This document shows positions 17,275-25,601 of a DNA stretch of 64,000 bases, piece by piece (within the stretch, counting starts at the first letter, position 1; each line of letters opens with the position of its first letter). The stretch is taken from assembly GCA_029212745.1 (NCBI GenBank), contig JARGOL010000008.1:57658-121657 (forward strand), in the 5' to 3' direction. Both the position numbers and the translations under genes were made by a program. The notes under the pieces were generated by a model. The model was given only the letters and a program-made list of their open reading frames with translations. It searched no databases and was not told the DNA's origin. Origin of the DNA: Alcanivoracaceae bacterium (GTDB lineage Bacteria > Pseudomonadota > Gammaproteobacteria > Pseudomonadales > Alcanivoracaceae).

Positions 17275-18576
17275 TTGAGTATCAAGAATCGACTGATGCC
17301 CGTGTTTGCCCGGCTGATTACCAGCCGGAGCCTGCGGTCCCTGAAGAGACAGTGGTTTGAACTCAGGCGCGGAATCACCAACTCGCCCGCCACCGCCACA
17401 TTCTATTACCGCGCCGACGACCCCTACAGCTGGCTGCTGGCACAACAGCTACCGGAATTCTGTCGCCGTTTCCAGCTGCAGATCCGGCCGCGGGTCATGC
17501 TCGGTCTTCCCGAGGAAATGTATCCGGAGCCAACCCTTTACCGGCAGTGGTGCCTGGAAGATGCGCCCCTGTGCGCACGCCTGCATGGCCTGACCTTCCC
17601 GGAGCACGCCTGCGCACCCGACCGCAAGGCCGTAATGGCTGTCACCCGCATCCTGCTGGCCCAGGAAAACGAGCCGGGCTTCCTGTCCATCGCACAAACG
17701 CTCAGCCGCAAGTTGTGGGAGGGTCAGGTGGATGAAATCTATGCCATGGCCACACACACCGGGGTCATGGATGAGCGTCAGGCAGAATCCGTGCTGGAGG
17801 AACGCAAGAACAACTTTCTTGCCGAAGGGCATTACCTGACCGGGACCCTGCACTATGGTGGCGAATGGTACTGGGGCCCGGACCGGCTCGATCATCTGGC
17901 CGAACGCCTGGCACAGGTCACCGGCCGCAGTGATATGGACCAGTGGCTGACGTGGCGTTCGTTAAGCCTGAAGCCAGCCAGTCACGCTCGTGGCAATGAG
18001 CTGGAGCTGTTCTTCTCGTTTCGCAGCCCCTACTCCTACCTGGCGCTGGATCGCATATACCGGCTAGCCCGTCATTACGGACTGAAACTGGTGATTCGCC
18101 CGGTTCTGCCCATGGTCATGCGCGGCCTGGCTGTGCCGAAAGCAAAACGCCTGTATATCCTTACCGACGCAGCTCGCGAAGCGCAGCGCGCCCATGTGCC
18201 GTTCGGCAAGGTGTGCGACCCGGTGGGCGCGGGTGTGGAGCACTGCATGGCCCTGTGGCCCTATGCGGAGAAACGCGACAAGCTCAGCGATTTCGTCTTC
18301 AATGCCGCCACCGCCATCTGGAGCGAGGGCGTCGACGTGGCCAGCGACCGCGGCCTGCGCGGCGTAGTGGAAGAAACCGGCCTGGACTGGACCACCGCAC
18401 AGAAGTACCTGGCAGATGACAGCTGGCGTTCACGCGCCGACAGCAACCGTGAGACGATGATGGCGGCCGGCAGCTGGGGTGTGCCATCCCTGCGCTACCA
18501 GGACACCATGCTGTGGGGCCAGGACCGGATTCCCCTGCTCGAACAACTGATACTCAACAAGGAGCATGACCAATGA
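17275..18576 (+). CDS. Tandem HCCA-isomerase/DsbA-fold thioredoxin-like protein
   Basis: A 433-residue protein with two thioredoxin-fold domains of the 2-hydroxychromene-2-carboxylate isomerase/DsbA (kappa GST-like) family. Domain 1 begins at TFYYRADDPYSWLLAQQLPEF and domain 2 at LFFSFRSPYSYLALDRIYRL, each having the PYSxL active-site segment with Ser and no CxxC. Domain 2 ends with the cis-Pro region GSWGVPSLRYQDTMLWGQDR. A glutathione-linked isomerase or transferase is likely; the substrate is unknown. The start is TTG, placed eight bases after AAGGAG, with no better ATG nearby. It overlaps the MAPEG gene by four bases, and MAPEG proteins are also glutathione-linked, which supports a shared detoxification role. 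Confidence 0.82.
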   Translation: MSIKNRLMPVFARLITSRSLRSLKRQWFELRRGITNSPATATFYYRADDPYSWLLAQQLPEFCRRFQLQIRPRVMLGLPEEMYPEPTLYRQWCLEDAPLCARLHGLTFPEHACAPDRKAVMAVTRILLAQENEPGFLSIAQTLSRKLWEGQVDEIYAMATHTGVMDERQAESVLEERKNNFLAEGHYLTGTLHYGGEWYWGPDRLDHLAERLAQVTGRSDMDQWLTWRSLSLKPASHARGNELELFFSFRSPYSYLALDRIYRLARHYGLKLVIRPVLPMVMRGLAVPKAKRLYILTDAAREAQRAHVPFGKVCDPVGAGVEHCMALWPYAEKRDKLSDFVFNAATAIWSEGVDVASDRGLRGVVEETGLDWTTAQKYLADDSWRSRADSNRETMMAAGSWGVPSLRYQDTMLWGQDRIPLLEQLILNKEHDQ

Positions 18577-18956
18577 CCATTGCCTTCTGGGCGCTGCTGG
18601 CGGCCATTTTCCTGCCTTACCTGTTTACCGGCTTCGCCAAGTTCCAGGGCGGTTTCGGCCCGCGCCAGAACCACAATCCCCGTGATTTCCTGGAGACACT
18701 GGATGGCGCCCGCAAACGTGCCCACTGGGCACAACAGAACAGCTTCGAGGTGACACCCGCCTTTGCCGCCGCAGTGCTGGTGGCCCACCATATCGGCACC
18801 GCCGCCCAGGGCACGGTGGACGCCATTGCCGTCGCCTTTGTGGTCAGCCGGCTGCTCTATGGCATCTGCTACATTCAGGACTGGGCCGCCATCCGCACCC
18901 TGGTGTGGAGTTTCGGCATGGCCTGCATCGTTGCCCTGTTCGTGGTGTCTGCATGA
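18573..18956 (+). CDS. MAPEG family membrane protein
   Basis: A 127-residue membrane protein of the MAPEG superfamily (membrane-associated proteins in eicosanoid and glutathione metabolism). Four hydrophobic helices are visible; the loop between the first two holds the family pattern with GPRQNHNPRDFLETLDGARKRAHWAQQNSFEVTP, including the RAHWAQQNSFE segment. Bacterial members often have glutathione transferase or peroxidase activity, but this one is untested. It overlaps the preceding thioredoxin-fold gene and the following DUF423 gene, each by four bases, so the three form one operon. Confidence 0.87.
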   Translation: MTIAFWALLAAIFLPYLFTGFAKFQGGFGPRQNHNPRDFLETLDGARKRAHWAQQNSFEVTPAFAAAVLVAHHIGTAAQGTVDAIAVAFVVSRLLYGICYIQDWAAIRTLVWSFGMACIVALFVVSA

Positions 18957-19324
18957 AGGCACTGTTGCTTCTGGGCGCGATCAACGGTGCACTGGCAGTG
19001 ATGCTGGGCGCCTTCGGCGCGCACGGGCTGAAAAGCCGGGTCGACGCTGCCATGCTGCAGACCTGGTCGACGGCCAGTGAGTATCATTTTTACCATGCGC
19101 TGGCGCTGCTGCTCACCGGGGTGCTGGCAAAGCAGTTCTCCAGTGCCACCGGGTTGGTAACAGCTGGCTGGGTGCTGTTCGCCGGCATGCTGGTATTTTC
19201 CGGCAGCCTCTATCTGCTGGTTCTCACCGGGCAGCGCTGGCTGGGCGCGGCAACCCCCCTGGGAGGCACGGCCCTGATCATCGGCTGGGCATGGCTTGCC
19301 TGGAGCCTGTACCGGCACGTCTGA
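18953..19324 (+). CDS. DUF423 family membrane protein
   Basis: A 123-residue membrane protein of the DUF423 (YgdD/YwdK) family. The N-terminus carries the conserved LGAINGALAVMLGAFGAHGLK pattern, followed by an amphipathic segment and WSTASEYHFYHALALLL; three further hydrophobic helices complete it, with PLGGTALIIGWAWLAW at the end. Function is unknown. The ATG at 18953 overlaps the MAPEG stop by four bases; the frame upstream is inside that gene. Confidence 0.88.
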   Translation: MKALLLLGAINGALAVMLGAFGAHGLKSRVDAAMLQTWSTASEYHFYHALALLLTGVLAKQFSSATGLVTAGWVLFAGMLVFSGSLYLLVLTGQRWLGAATPLGGTALIIGWAWLAWSLYRHV

Positions 19325-19341
19325 GAGCGGGAGTCCCGATC

Positions 19342-19539
19342 ATGAAACTGACCGTAAACGGCGAGACCATGGAGTTCGACGGCACCACGGTCGCGGACCT
19401 GGTCCGTCAGCAGGGATTGGCCGGTCGCCGGCTGGCCGTGGAGATCAACCGGGAGATCGTGCCGAAAGGCGTCCATGACAGTCACGCGCTCAAGGACGGC
19501 GACGTCATTGAAATTGTTCATGCCATTGGCGGCGGCTGA
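19342..19539 (+). CDS. thiS: Sulfur carrier protein ThiS
   Basis: A 65-residue ubiquitin-fold sulfur carrier for the thiazole part of thiamine. It opens MKLTVNGETMEF, has the family Leu/Val pattern and ends in the required Gly-Gly (HAIGGG), which is adenylylated and thiocarboxylated before donating sulfur to ThiG. The ATG at 19342 gives the normal length; a longer in-frame extension overlaps the DUF423 gene. ThiG lies 75 bases downstream. The other thiamine genes are not in the window. Confidence 0.95.
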   Translation: MKLTVNGETMEFDGTTVADLVRQQGLAGRRLAVEINREIVPKGVHDSHALKDGDVIEIVHAIGGG

Positions 19540-19614
19540 TCGACGACCAACAGAACAAAGCTGGCTGCGCTATAATCGACGGCGCCGAATTCACTGCACA
19601 CCGGATACCGTCAT

Positions 19615-20394
19615 ATGACCGATACGTTCACCATTGCTGGAAAGACCTACTCATCCCGACTCCTCATCGGCACCGGCAAATACCGTGATTTTGACGAGAC
19701 GCGTGCAGCCATTGAAATGAGCGGCGCAGAAATCGTTACTGTTGCCATTCGCCGCACCAATATTGGCCAGAATGGCGACGAACCCAACCTCCTCGATTTT
19801 GTCAGCCCCGAGAAGTACACCATCCTGCCCAATACAGCAGGGTGCTACACGGCAGAAGATGCAGTACGCACCTGCAAGCTGGCGCGAGAGCTGCTGGATG
19901 GCCACGACCTGGTAAAGCTGGAAGTGCTCGGCGACCAGAAGACGCTCTACCCGAACATCGTCGACACCCTGAAAGCGGCACGGGAACTGGTGGATGATGG
20001 TTTCAAGGTCATGGTCTACACCAATGATGACCCGATCGTGGCGAAAGAACTGGAAGAGATGGGCTGCGTGGCGGTGATGCCGCTGGGCTCACTGATTGGC
20101 TCCGGCCTTGGCATTCTCAACCCCCATAACATCCGTCTGATTCTGGAAGAGGCAAAGGTGCCAATCATCGTCGATGCAGGCGTGGGCACGGCCAGTGATG
20201 CAGCAGTTGCCATGGAGCTGGGCTGCGAAGGGGTACTGCTCAATTCAGCCGTGGCCCACGCAAAAAATCCGGTGCTGATGGCTTCCGCCATGAAGAAAGC
20301 TATCGAAGCCGGTCGTGAGGCGTTCCTTGCCGGGCGCATGGACAAGAAAGCCTATGCCAGTGCCTCATCACCGCTGAGTGGCACCGTCAGCTAG
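19615..20394 (+). CDS. thiG: Thiazole synthase ThiG
   Basis: A 259-residue ThiG that builds the thiazole phosphate ring from deoxyxylulose phosphate, dehydroglycine and ThiS-thiocarboxylate. Typical segments are [63 protein letters not shown] and [36 protein letters not shown], with phosphate-binding loops of a TIM barrel. Length is normal. A TATAAT hexamer lies at 19571-19576 in the thiS-thiG gap, so thiG may have a promoter of its own, although no good -35 is visible. Confidence 0.97.
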   Translation: MTDTFTIAGKTYSSRLLIGTGKYRDFDETRAAIEMSGAEIVTVAIRRTNIGQNGDEPNLLDFVSPEKYTILPNTAGCYTAEDAVRTCKLARELLDGHDLVKLEVLGDQKTLYPNIVDTLKAARELVDDGFKVMVYTNDDPIVAKELEEMGCVAVMPLGSLIGSGLGILNPHNIRLILEEAKVPIIVDAGVGTASDAAVAMELGCEGVLLNSAVAHAKNPVLMASAMKKAIEAGREAFLAGRMDKKAYASASSPLSGTVS

Positions 20395-20436
20395 GGCAGA
20401 GCCCGCCACTGGCCGCCGCAAAAAGCACCTGGCTGA

Positions 20437-20922
20437 TCAGCCACGCTGCTTCTTGAAGGTTTTTTCAAGCATGCTTCCATAACCCCAGGCCAATGCAGCC
20501 CAGGTAATCACAACACCAAACAGGATGATTAATGCCCACACCCACATGGGCATTTCCGAGACCGGCTGCAACATCTGCACGCGCGCCTCTTCACCCATGG
20601 CCGCCAGAACCACCGCGTAGATCGCCACACTCAGCATCAGCAGGATGACCAGCGAGCGCCGCACCAGTGCCCGGCGTTCATCCGCCGTTGGCAAACGACT
20701 GTTATCTGCCAGGAAAAGGCGACCCGCAAACCAGGCGGAAAACGCGGTAATCAGTAGCCCGACTACCCCGGGCGTGTCCAGACCGAACGCGGCGAGCAGA
20801 ATATCCGCCGCCGAAAAGGCCACGTAGAACATTGAAAATCGCCACAAATAGCGAGACAGGGGATATTGAAGGCTTCCATCGGCGTCCAGTGCCGCAGCCG
20901 GTGTCTTGTAGGCATCATCCAT
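20437..20922 (-). CDS. Four-helix membrane protein (possibly ABZJ_00895 family)
   Basis: A 161-residue membrane protein with four clear hydrophobic segments (FYVAFSAADILLAAFGL, GVVGLLITAFSAWFAGRLFL, SLVILLMLSVAIYAVVLAA, MPMWVWALIILFGVVITWAALAW) and the charged loop DNSRLPTADERRALVRRS. The layout resembles small membrane proteins annotated ABZJ_00895 family in Acinetobacter and relatives; I am not certain. No function is known. The ATG at 20922 follows an AGGAAAAAGTC ribosome site; a longer in-frame extension would run into the GFA gene. It lies 35 bases after that gene in the same direction. Confidence 0.6.
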   Translation of the reverse strand: MDDAYKTPAAALDADGSLQYPLSRYLWRFSMFYVAFSAADILLAAFGLDTPGVVGLLITAFSAWFAGRLFLADNSRLPTADERRALVRRSLVILLMLSVAIYAVVLAAMGEEARVQMLQPVSEMPMWVWALIILFGVVITWAALAWGYGSMLEKTFKKQRG

Positions 20923-20957
20923 GACTTTTTCCTGACCAGGAGAGAGCAATGAGCGTA

Positions 20958-21425
20958 CTACTTCTTCGCCAGCGCTTTCAACAGATGCCAGCCGAATGCA
21001 CACTGGCTGGCCAGATAGCCCCGGTGTTTCGGCAAGCCATCATCCACATCCTGCTGGCGCTTGTCATAGAATATATGCAGCGTCGGCGACGGCACGATCG
21101 CCTGGTTGCTGATGGTGCCGGTGGGGACGATGACCACATCCGGCATGAGCGGGAAATCCATGTACTCCACGGCCGGCTTGTGGCATTTCACGCACTTGCC
21201 CCGATAGAGCATCGCCGGAGAGGCGTAATTTCGGTAAGCCACCGAGTCTGCCGCCGGCATTTCCACATCACGCCGCCGAAATAGTGTGATGTCTGCGAAT
21301 GGCGCTTCATTGAATGCCTGGCAAATCGTGCAGTGGCAGAAGCCACGCATCAGCGGTGCACCCCTGACACTGAAACTGGCAGCGCCACATTCACACTGGC
21401 AATGACTGGCGGTTTCCATGTTCAC
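20958..21425 (-). CDS. GFA-family (glutathione-dependent formaldehyde-activating-like) zinc protein
   Basis: A 155-residue protein of the GFA/CENP-V family. Zinc ligands are seen as CQCECGAASF near the N-terminus, FCHCTICQAFNEAPF and CVKCHKPAVEYM. The name comes from glutathione-dependent formaldehyde-activating enzyme, but most small family members have no proven activity, so this is a family assignment. It has no signal peptide. The gene follows the transglutaminase-like gene in the same direction after 27 bases. Confidence 0.85.
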   Translation of the reverse strand: MNMETASHCQCECGAASFSVRGAPLMRGFCHCTICQAFNEAPFADITLFRRRDVEMPAADSVAYRNYASPAMLYRGKCVKCHKPAVEYMDFPLMPDVVIVPTGTISNQAIVPSPTLHIFYDKRQQDVDDGLPKHRGYLASQCAFGWHLLKALAKK

Positions 21426-21452
21426 ACTCCTGTTACAGAAACTGTTCGCGGG

Positions 21453-22268
21453 TCACAAAGGCCGGCGGTGAAGGCGGCTGCGCAATGACCACTGCTTGCC
21501 CGAATAACGACTGTTGAATCGCGACCCCGTGTTAACCCAGAGCAGGTGGCGATTGAACATCACCTGCGGGTGATAGCCCGGCTCCAGGAGCGCCAGCGGA
21601 TAGGTGCGCGACGGACTGACGCCTTCCTTGCGCGTTGCCTCCAGCAGGTACTCGCGCCCGTCCTTGAAAAGGACCACCCAGGCATGTCCTGTACCGCGAT
21701 AATCACCGATCACCACACGCGCGTCTTCACCCATCTCGATTAGCCAGTCAGCCAGGACAATGGCATGGTCTTCACAGTCACCGCGCGGATAAAGGAACCC
21801 CTCACGGCTGGTCTGCCAGACGTCCATCTGGCCGCGGTACTGGACATGATCAAACATGTAGGACTTGCGCTGGGCGATCACATACATGGGCAGCATGACA
21901 TTGGACACAGTGAACGGCGCGTAGCCCTGCAGATACTGGTTGGAAATATGCTGCCGCCCATCCAGGCCCTGGGCAGATACGGTGTAGATACCCTGTGGCT
22001 TGCGCCGGTAGGTAAAGGTCCCGGGCCTGTCCCCGGTACTGCGAAGCAAACCGTCTATCTGTTCGTGGGACAGGTAATGACCGTCTGGCAACAGATCAAT
22101 CCCCAGGCGCTCATTCTGCAACCGCGCCTCGGCTTGCGTCATCCCGGTAGCAGCCGCATCTGCCGCAGCCAGCCACTCCCGGTCCTGCCACCAGGCGTCC
22201 AGCCTGGCTGCCAGGAACAGCAGCACGATAGCCAGTATCAGCAGGTGTGTGCCCGTCAGGCGCGCCAT
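21453..22268 (-). CDS. Transglutaminase-like cysteine peptidase, membrane-anchored
   Basis: A 271-residue protein with one N-terminal membrane anchor (LLILAIVLLFLAARL) and a transglutaminase-like papain-fold domain. The catalytic Cys 165 lies in RGDCEDHAIVLADWL and the His at about 195 in GTGHAWVVLF; an acidic residue in YLLEATRKEG may complete the triad. The GDCEDxA pattern matches bacterial transglutaminase-like proteases. The active domain should face the periplasm. The target is unknown. It is eight bases downstream of a small DUF350-like membrane gene and probably shares its transcript. Confidence 0.82.
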   Translation of the reverse strand: MARLTGTHLLILAIVLLFLAARLDAWWQDREWLAAADAAATGMTQAEARLQNERLGIDLLPDGHYLSHEQIDGLLRSTGDRPGTFTYRRKPQGIYTVSAQGLDGRQHISNQYLQGYAPFTVSNVMLPMYVIAQRKSYMFDHVQYRGQMDVWQTSREGFLYPRGDCEDHAIVLADWLIEMGEDARVVIGDYRGTGHAWVVLFKDGREYLLEATRKEGVSPSRTYPLALLEPGYHPQVMFNRHLLWVNTGSRFNSRYSGKQWSLRSRLHRRPL

Positions 22269-22276
22269 GGGAAAGG

Positions 22277-22507
22277 CTAGCCCCTGAAGCCGAATGCAAT
22301 CACGATAGCGACGAAAAACAGGATGGAAGAGGCAAACAGGGACACCGCCATGTTGCCGTTCTTGAGTTCCTCCTGAAGATCAATCTGCTTGAGCAGGCGG
22401 GCATCCACCCACAGCAGGCCGTAAACGCCCACCAGCAAGGCCATTATTGAGTACGCCAGGTTCACCAGCAGGTTTATGGCCGAAGCCGAAAAAAACGCAG
22501 TCTCCAT
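22277..22507 (-). CDS. Small DUF350-like membrane protein
   Basis: A 76-residue membrane protein with two hydrophobic segments (LLVNLAYSIMALLVGVYGLLWV and MAVSLFASSILFFVAIVIAFGF) separated by a charged linker (KQIDLQEELKNGN). The linker followed by GNMAVSLFASSI resembles half of a DUF350/YjfL unit. Function is unknown. The ATG at 22507 (METAFFSAS) is preferred to an upstream in-frame ATG at 22537 because it removes a charged, unrelated extension. Neighbour spacing suggests an operon with the transglutaminase-like gene. Confidence 0.7.
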   Translation of the reverse strand: METAFFSASAINLLVNLAYSIMALLVGVYGLLWVDARLLKQIDLQEELKNGNMAVSLFASSILFFVAIVIAFGFRG

Positions 22508-22582
22508 GAATCCCTGTCTCCATCTGTCTGCTGTCACATTGTGAGGCGCCCCGCGCTGGCAGGGTCACCGCCGCCAATTGTC

Positions 22583-22897
22583 TCAGTTTTTCTCTGTCAG
22601 GCCGATCAGGTCCCGGGCATAGGTATTGATGTCGAACGGCTTGTCATTTTCGAACGTGGCGGCAATATTGGCCGCCAGCACTTCTGCCATGCGCTGGATC
22701 GCCTCAGCAGCGGGGACACCCTGGTTGGTCAGCTCTATCAGCACTGTGCCCGCCTCTCGGGGATGTCCCTCCCGGATCTGGTTCTCCACCGCGTCCACGA
22801 GCTTCTTGAGGGCGAAGTCATCTTCCGCCCGCTCCATTTCATCCATTATTTTCTCCACTGGAATCGGGCGCAGGGCCCGTGTTTCATACGCCGCCAT
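22583..22897 (-). CDS. Conserved hypothetical protein, soluble and helical
   Basis: A 104-residue acidic, probably all-helical cytoplasmic protein ([42 protein letters not shown]). I do not recognise the family. It has no signal peptide, membrane segment or metal motif. Codon pattern and a steady frame support it as a real gene. Its start is only 31 bases from the start of the divergent trmB gene, so the two share a short promoter region. Confidence 0.65.
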   Translation of the reverse strand: MAAYETRALRPIPVEKIMDEMERAEDDFALKKLVDAVENQIREGHPREAGTVLIELTNQGVPAAEAIQRMAEVLAANIAATFENDKPFDINTYARDLIGLTEKN

Positions 22898-22928
22898 TGT
22901 ACGGCATCACCGTCCTGAATCACGTACA

Positions 22929-23684
22929 ATGGCGCCCCTGTACAGCCTGGACCCTGACAGCATCATGCTCGACTTTCTCCGACAGGACCGAGACCCCGTT
23001 TCCGGCAAGGTAATGCGCCGAGTCCGCAGCTTCGTGCTGCGCGAGGGCCGCCTCACGGCCGGACAGCAACGCGCACTGGACACCCTGTGGCCCCGTTACG
23101 GCCTGGAGCGCCAGCAGGGGGTCCTGGACAGCAAGCACGTGTTTGGCCGCCAGGCGCCGCTGGTACTGGAAATCGGCTACGGCATGGGCCAATCGCTACT
23201 GGAGATGGCCAGCCAGGCACCGGATACGGATTTCATCGGTATCGAAGTACACCGCCCCGGCGTCGGCGCCCTGCTGATGGGCATCGAAGAGCAGGGCCTT
23301 GGCAACCTGCGCAGCTACTGTGACGACGCCGTGGACATTCTCCGTCTGTGCATCCCCGACGCCAGCCTGGACCGCCTTCAGCTCTACTTCCCGGATCCAT
23401 GGCACAAGAAAAAGCACCATAAGCGCCGCATCGTGCAGCCGGAATGGGTCTCCCTGGTGCGCCAGAAGCTTGCCCCCGGCGGCATCCTGCATATGGCCAC
23501 CGACTGGGAGGACTACGCGGAACACATGATGACCGTCATGAACAGCGCGCGCGGCTGGACAAATCTGGCCGGGCCGGGCCAGTTCAGCGAAAGACCGGCC
23601 TGGCGCCCGGAAACCAAGTTTGAACGCCGAGGGGCGCGCCTCGGTCACGGCGTCTGGGACCTGCTGTTCAGCCGCAACCCGTGA
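22929..23684 (+). CDS. trmB: tRNA (guanine-N7-)-methyltransferase TrmB
   Basis: A 251-residue TrmB methyltransferase that forms m7G46 in the variable loop of tRNA. The SAM-binding motif is [17 protein letters not shown], followed by [15 protein letters not shown] and the family signature [39 protein letters not shown] and [18 protein letters not shown] complete the fold. The ATG at 22929 gives a family-length protein; a later in-frame Met (MLDFLRQ) is possible. A much longer frame upstream overlaps the divergent gene and is not needed. Confidence 0.95.
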   Translation: MAPLYSLDPDSIMLDFLRQDRDPVSGKVMRRVRSFVLREGRLTAGQQRALDTLWPRYGLERQQGVLDSKHVFGRQAPLVLEIGYGMGQSLLEMASQAPDTDFIGIEVHRPGVGALLMGIEEQGLGNLRSYCDDAVDILRLCIPDASLDRLQLYFPDPWHKKKHHKRRIVQPEWVSLVRQKLAPGGILHMATDWEDYAEHMMTVMNSARGWTNLAGPGQFSERPAWRPETKFERRGARLGHGVWDLLFSRNP

Positions 23685-23699
23685 AAGCTAATCCTATCT

Positions 23700-23717
23700 A
23701 CCTAGTATTCACCTAGT
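23700..23717. promoter_or_regulatory. Tandem ACCTAGT repeats upstream of the HBM-GAF receptor gene
   Basis: ACCTAGT occurs at 23700-23706 and again at 23711-23717, 11 bases apart centre to centre, i.e. one helical turn, in an AT-rich spacer (23685-23787) unlike the surrounding GC-rich sequence. Placement about 75 bases before the start codon suits a tandem activator site. LuxR-type response regulators use similar direct heptamers, but the binding protein is unknown. Confidence 0.4.
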
Positions 23718-23787
23718 AATATTTTGGTAATACGGCTGTGTTTCACTGGTTTGTCACAACAGGCAACGTCAGTGAAGTACTGCCGCC

Positions 23788-25587
23788 ATGAAAAACCTGA
23801 CCATTCGGCACAAGCTATGGCTTGTGATCATCGCCATTCTCCTTGCGCTGGCAGCTATCAAGGGTACCTCCGCGTACTTTCAGCAACGCATCCAGTTAGC
23901 CATGGATACACGCCACGACCTGGACCGGCTGACCGCGCAATTCCTTGCCCTGCGACAGGCACAGACGAACTTTATCTTCAGCAAGGAGCTGCGTTACGCA
24001 GAGCAGTTCACCACCATCAATGAGCAGATCCAGAACAGCCGTACCCGACTTCAGCGTCAGCTGGTCACGCTGCAGCTGGACACTGAGGCCCTGCAAGCCG
24101 CTAACCAGCACCTGCAGGCTTACCTGCTCAGCTTCCGGGGCGTTGTTGAGCGCCAGAAAGCCATTGGCCTTGATCATACCGCCGGCCTCTATGGCGATCT
24201 CCGCAAACAGGCCCATGAAGTCGAAGCAGTTGTCGAGGGATATCCGGCGTTGATGGCGTCGTTGTTGATGCTGCGCCGGCACGAAAAGGACTTCATGCTG
24301 CGACGCCTCGACAAGTACCCGGCACGCTTCATGACCGGACTATCCGACTTCCGTGGCCTGCTGTTCATGTCCACCATCGATAATGCCACCATGGCCAGGG
24401 CCCAGGGGGCGTTAAGGGACTATGCCGACGCCTTCGAAACGCTGGTTCAGAACGAGCGGGAAATTGGGCTCGACCGTAGCAGTGGACTGCTGGGCGGCAT
24501 GCAGGCGCGGGTCAAGGAAACCGAGGCAGCCATTGAGGCGATGAACCGCTCAGTGGCCGACCGCATTGATGCCTACATCGGTGAGGCGGATGTACTTTCT
24601 TCTGCCATTGTCCTGGCCATGATGACCGACATCTCATTATTGCTCTTGTGGCTGCAGCGCGACCTGGGCCGAAGCCTTGCGCGCGCCGGCGCATCAGCAC
24701 AAGGGCTGGCCCAGGGCGACTGGCATAGCCCCATAAAGGCCCGTCGCTCGGATGAAGTGGGCGCGTTACTGCAGACATTCGAATCCATGCGCGTGGCGCT
24801 GCTTGAAAAAACAGAAGCGCTGGAAGCCGACGGCCGCCTCAAGAGTGACCTTGCCGAACTGGCAACGGTGATCCGCGGACAGACCGCCCTGACGCCGCTG
24901 GCAGAGAGCGTGATCCGCTTCATCGTTCCAAAGCTTGGCGGCCATGTGGGCGCGATCTATTCGTCTGAAGAGAGTGGCCTGGCATTTCTCGCTGGCTACG
25001 GCATACAGGCAGACGATTTCCCCGACACCATAGCCATTGGCGAGGGAATGACCGGGCAATGCGCCGCCGAGCAGCGGGTTATCCGGGTGAGTCCAGTGCC
25101 AGCAGGCTACCTCCCGGTGGTGTCCGGGACGGGAAGCAGTAGCCCCGGTACGGTTATCACAGCGCCCCTGGTCTGGCAGGAGAGGTTGTATGGGGTTGTT
25201 GAACTGGGCGGACTGGGCGGCATCAGTGATTATGCAGACGTGTTTCTGCACGCTGCCGGCGAAGCGATCGCTATTGCCGTGAACAGTTGCCGGGTCAGCG
25301 AAGAGATGCAGGGACTGCTGCAGGACTCCCTGACCAAGTCTGACGCTCTGGAAGCTGAACAGAGAAGCGCCCGGCAGGCCAATCAGGAACTGGCCCAGAA
25401 AGCGGAGCAGTTACAGGCGTCCGAAGAAGAACTTCGTGTGCAACAGGAAGAACTGCAGGCCCAGGCAGAAGAACTCCGGGTGACCAACGAGGAGCTGGAA
25501 GCGCAGACCCGGCTGTTGCATGACCGCACGCGGGAATTGCAGACCAGCAATCGCCAACTGAGGGACAAACTGGGCGGCATGGCATGA
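23788..25587 (+). CDS. HBM-HAMP-GAF receptor ending in a coiled coil, no output domain
   Basis: A 599-residue membrane receptor. Residues about 10-30 form membrane helix 1; a helical periplasmic sensor follows, whose RRHEKDFMLRR segment (about 163-173) is typical of HBM domains as in McpS-like chemoreceptors. Membrane helix 2 is at about 269-290, then a HAMP domain, a GAF domain (about 365-510) and a long coiled coil (EELRVQQEELQAQAEELRV). That coiled coil normally connects GAF to a histidine kinase in hybrid sensors, yet here the gene stops, with no HisKA, HATPase, receiver or methyl-accepting module. It may act through a partner kinase or be a truncated gene. No kinase gene is adjacent; an MFS gene converges 14 bases away. 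Confidence 0.8.
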   Translation: MKNLTIRHKLWLVIIAILLALAAIKGTSAYFQQRIQLAMDTRHDLDRLTAQFLALRQAQTNFIFSKELRYAEQFTTINEQIQNSRTRLQRQLVTLQLDTEALQAANQHLQAYLLSFRGVVERQKAIGLDHTAGLYGDLRKQAHEVEAVVEGYPALMASLLMLRRHEKDFMLRRLDKYPARFMTGLSDFRGLLFMSTIDNATMARAQGALRDYADAFETLVQNEREIGLDRSSGLLGGMQARVKETEAAIEAMNRSVADRIDAYIGEADVLSSAIVLAMMTDISLLLLWLQRDLGRSLARAGASAQGLAQGDWHSPIKARRSDEVGALLQTFESMRVALLEKTEALEADGRLKSDLAELATVIRGQTALTPLAESVIRFIVPKLGGHVGAIYSSEESGLAFLAGYGIQADDFPDTIAIGEGMTGQCAAEQRVIRVSPVPAGYLPVVSGTGSSSPGTVITAPLVWQERLYGVVELGGLGGISDYADVFLHAAGEAIAIAVNSCRVSEEMQGLLQDSLTKSDALEAEQRSARQANQELAQKAEQLQASEEELRVQQEELQAQAEELRVTNEELEAQTRLLHDRTRELQTSNRQLRDKLGGMA

Positions 25588-25601
25588 GTCCAGTGGGGCC
25601 A

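Noticed and set aside
19571..19576. Full sigma-70 promoter for thiG
   Set aside because: TATAAT is present but no acceptable -35 lies 16-18 bases upstream; noted in the thiG entry only.
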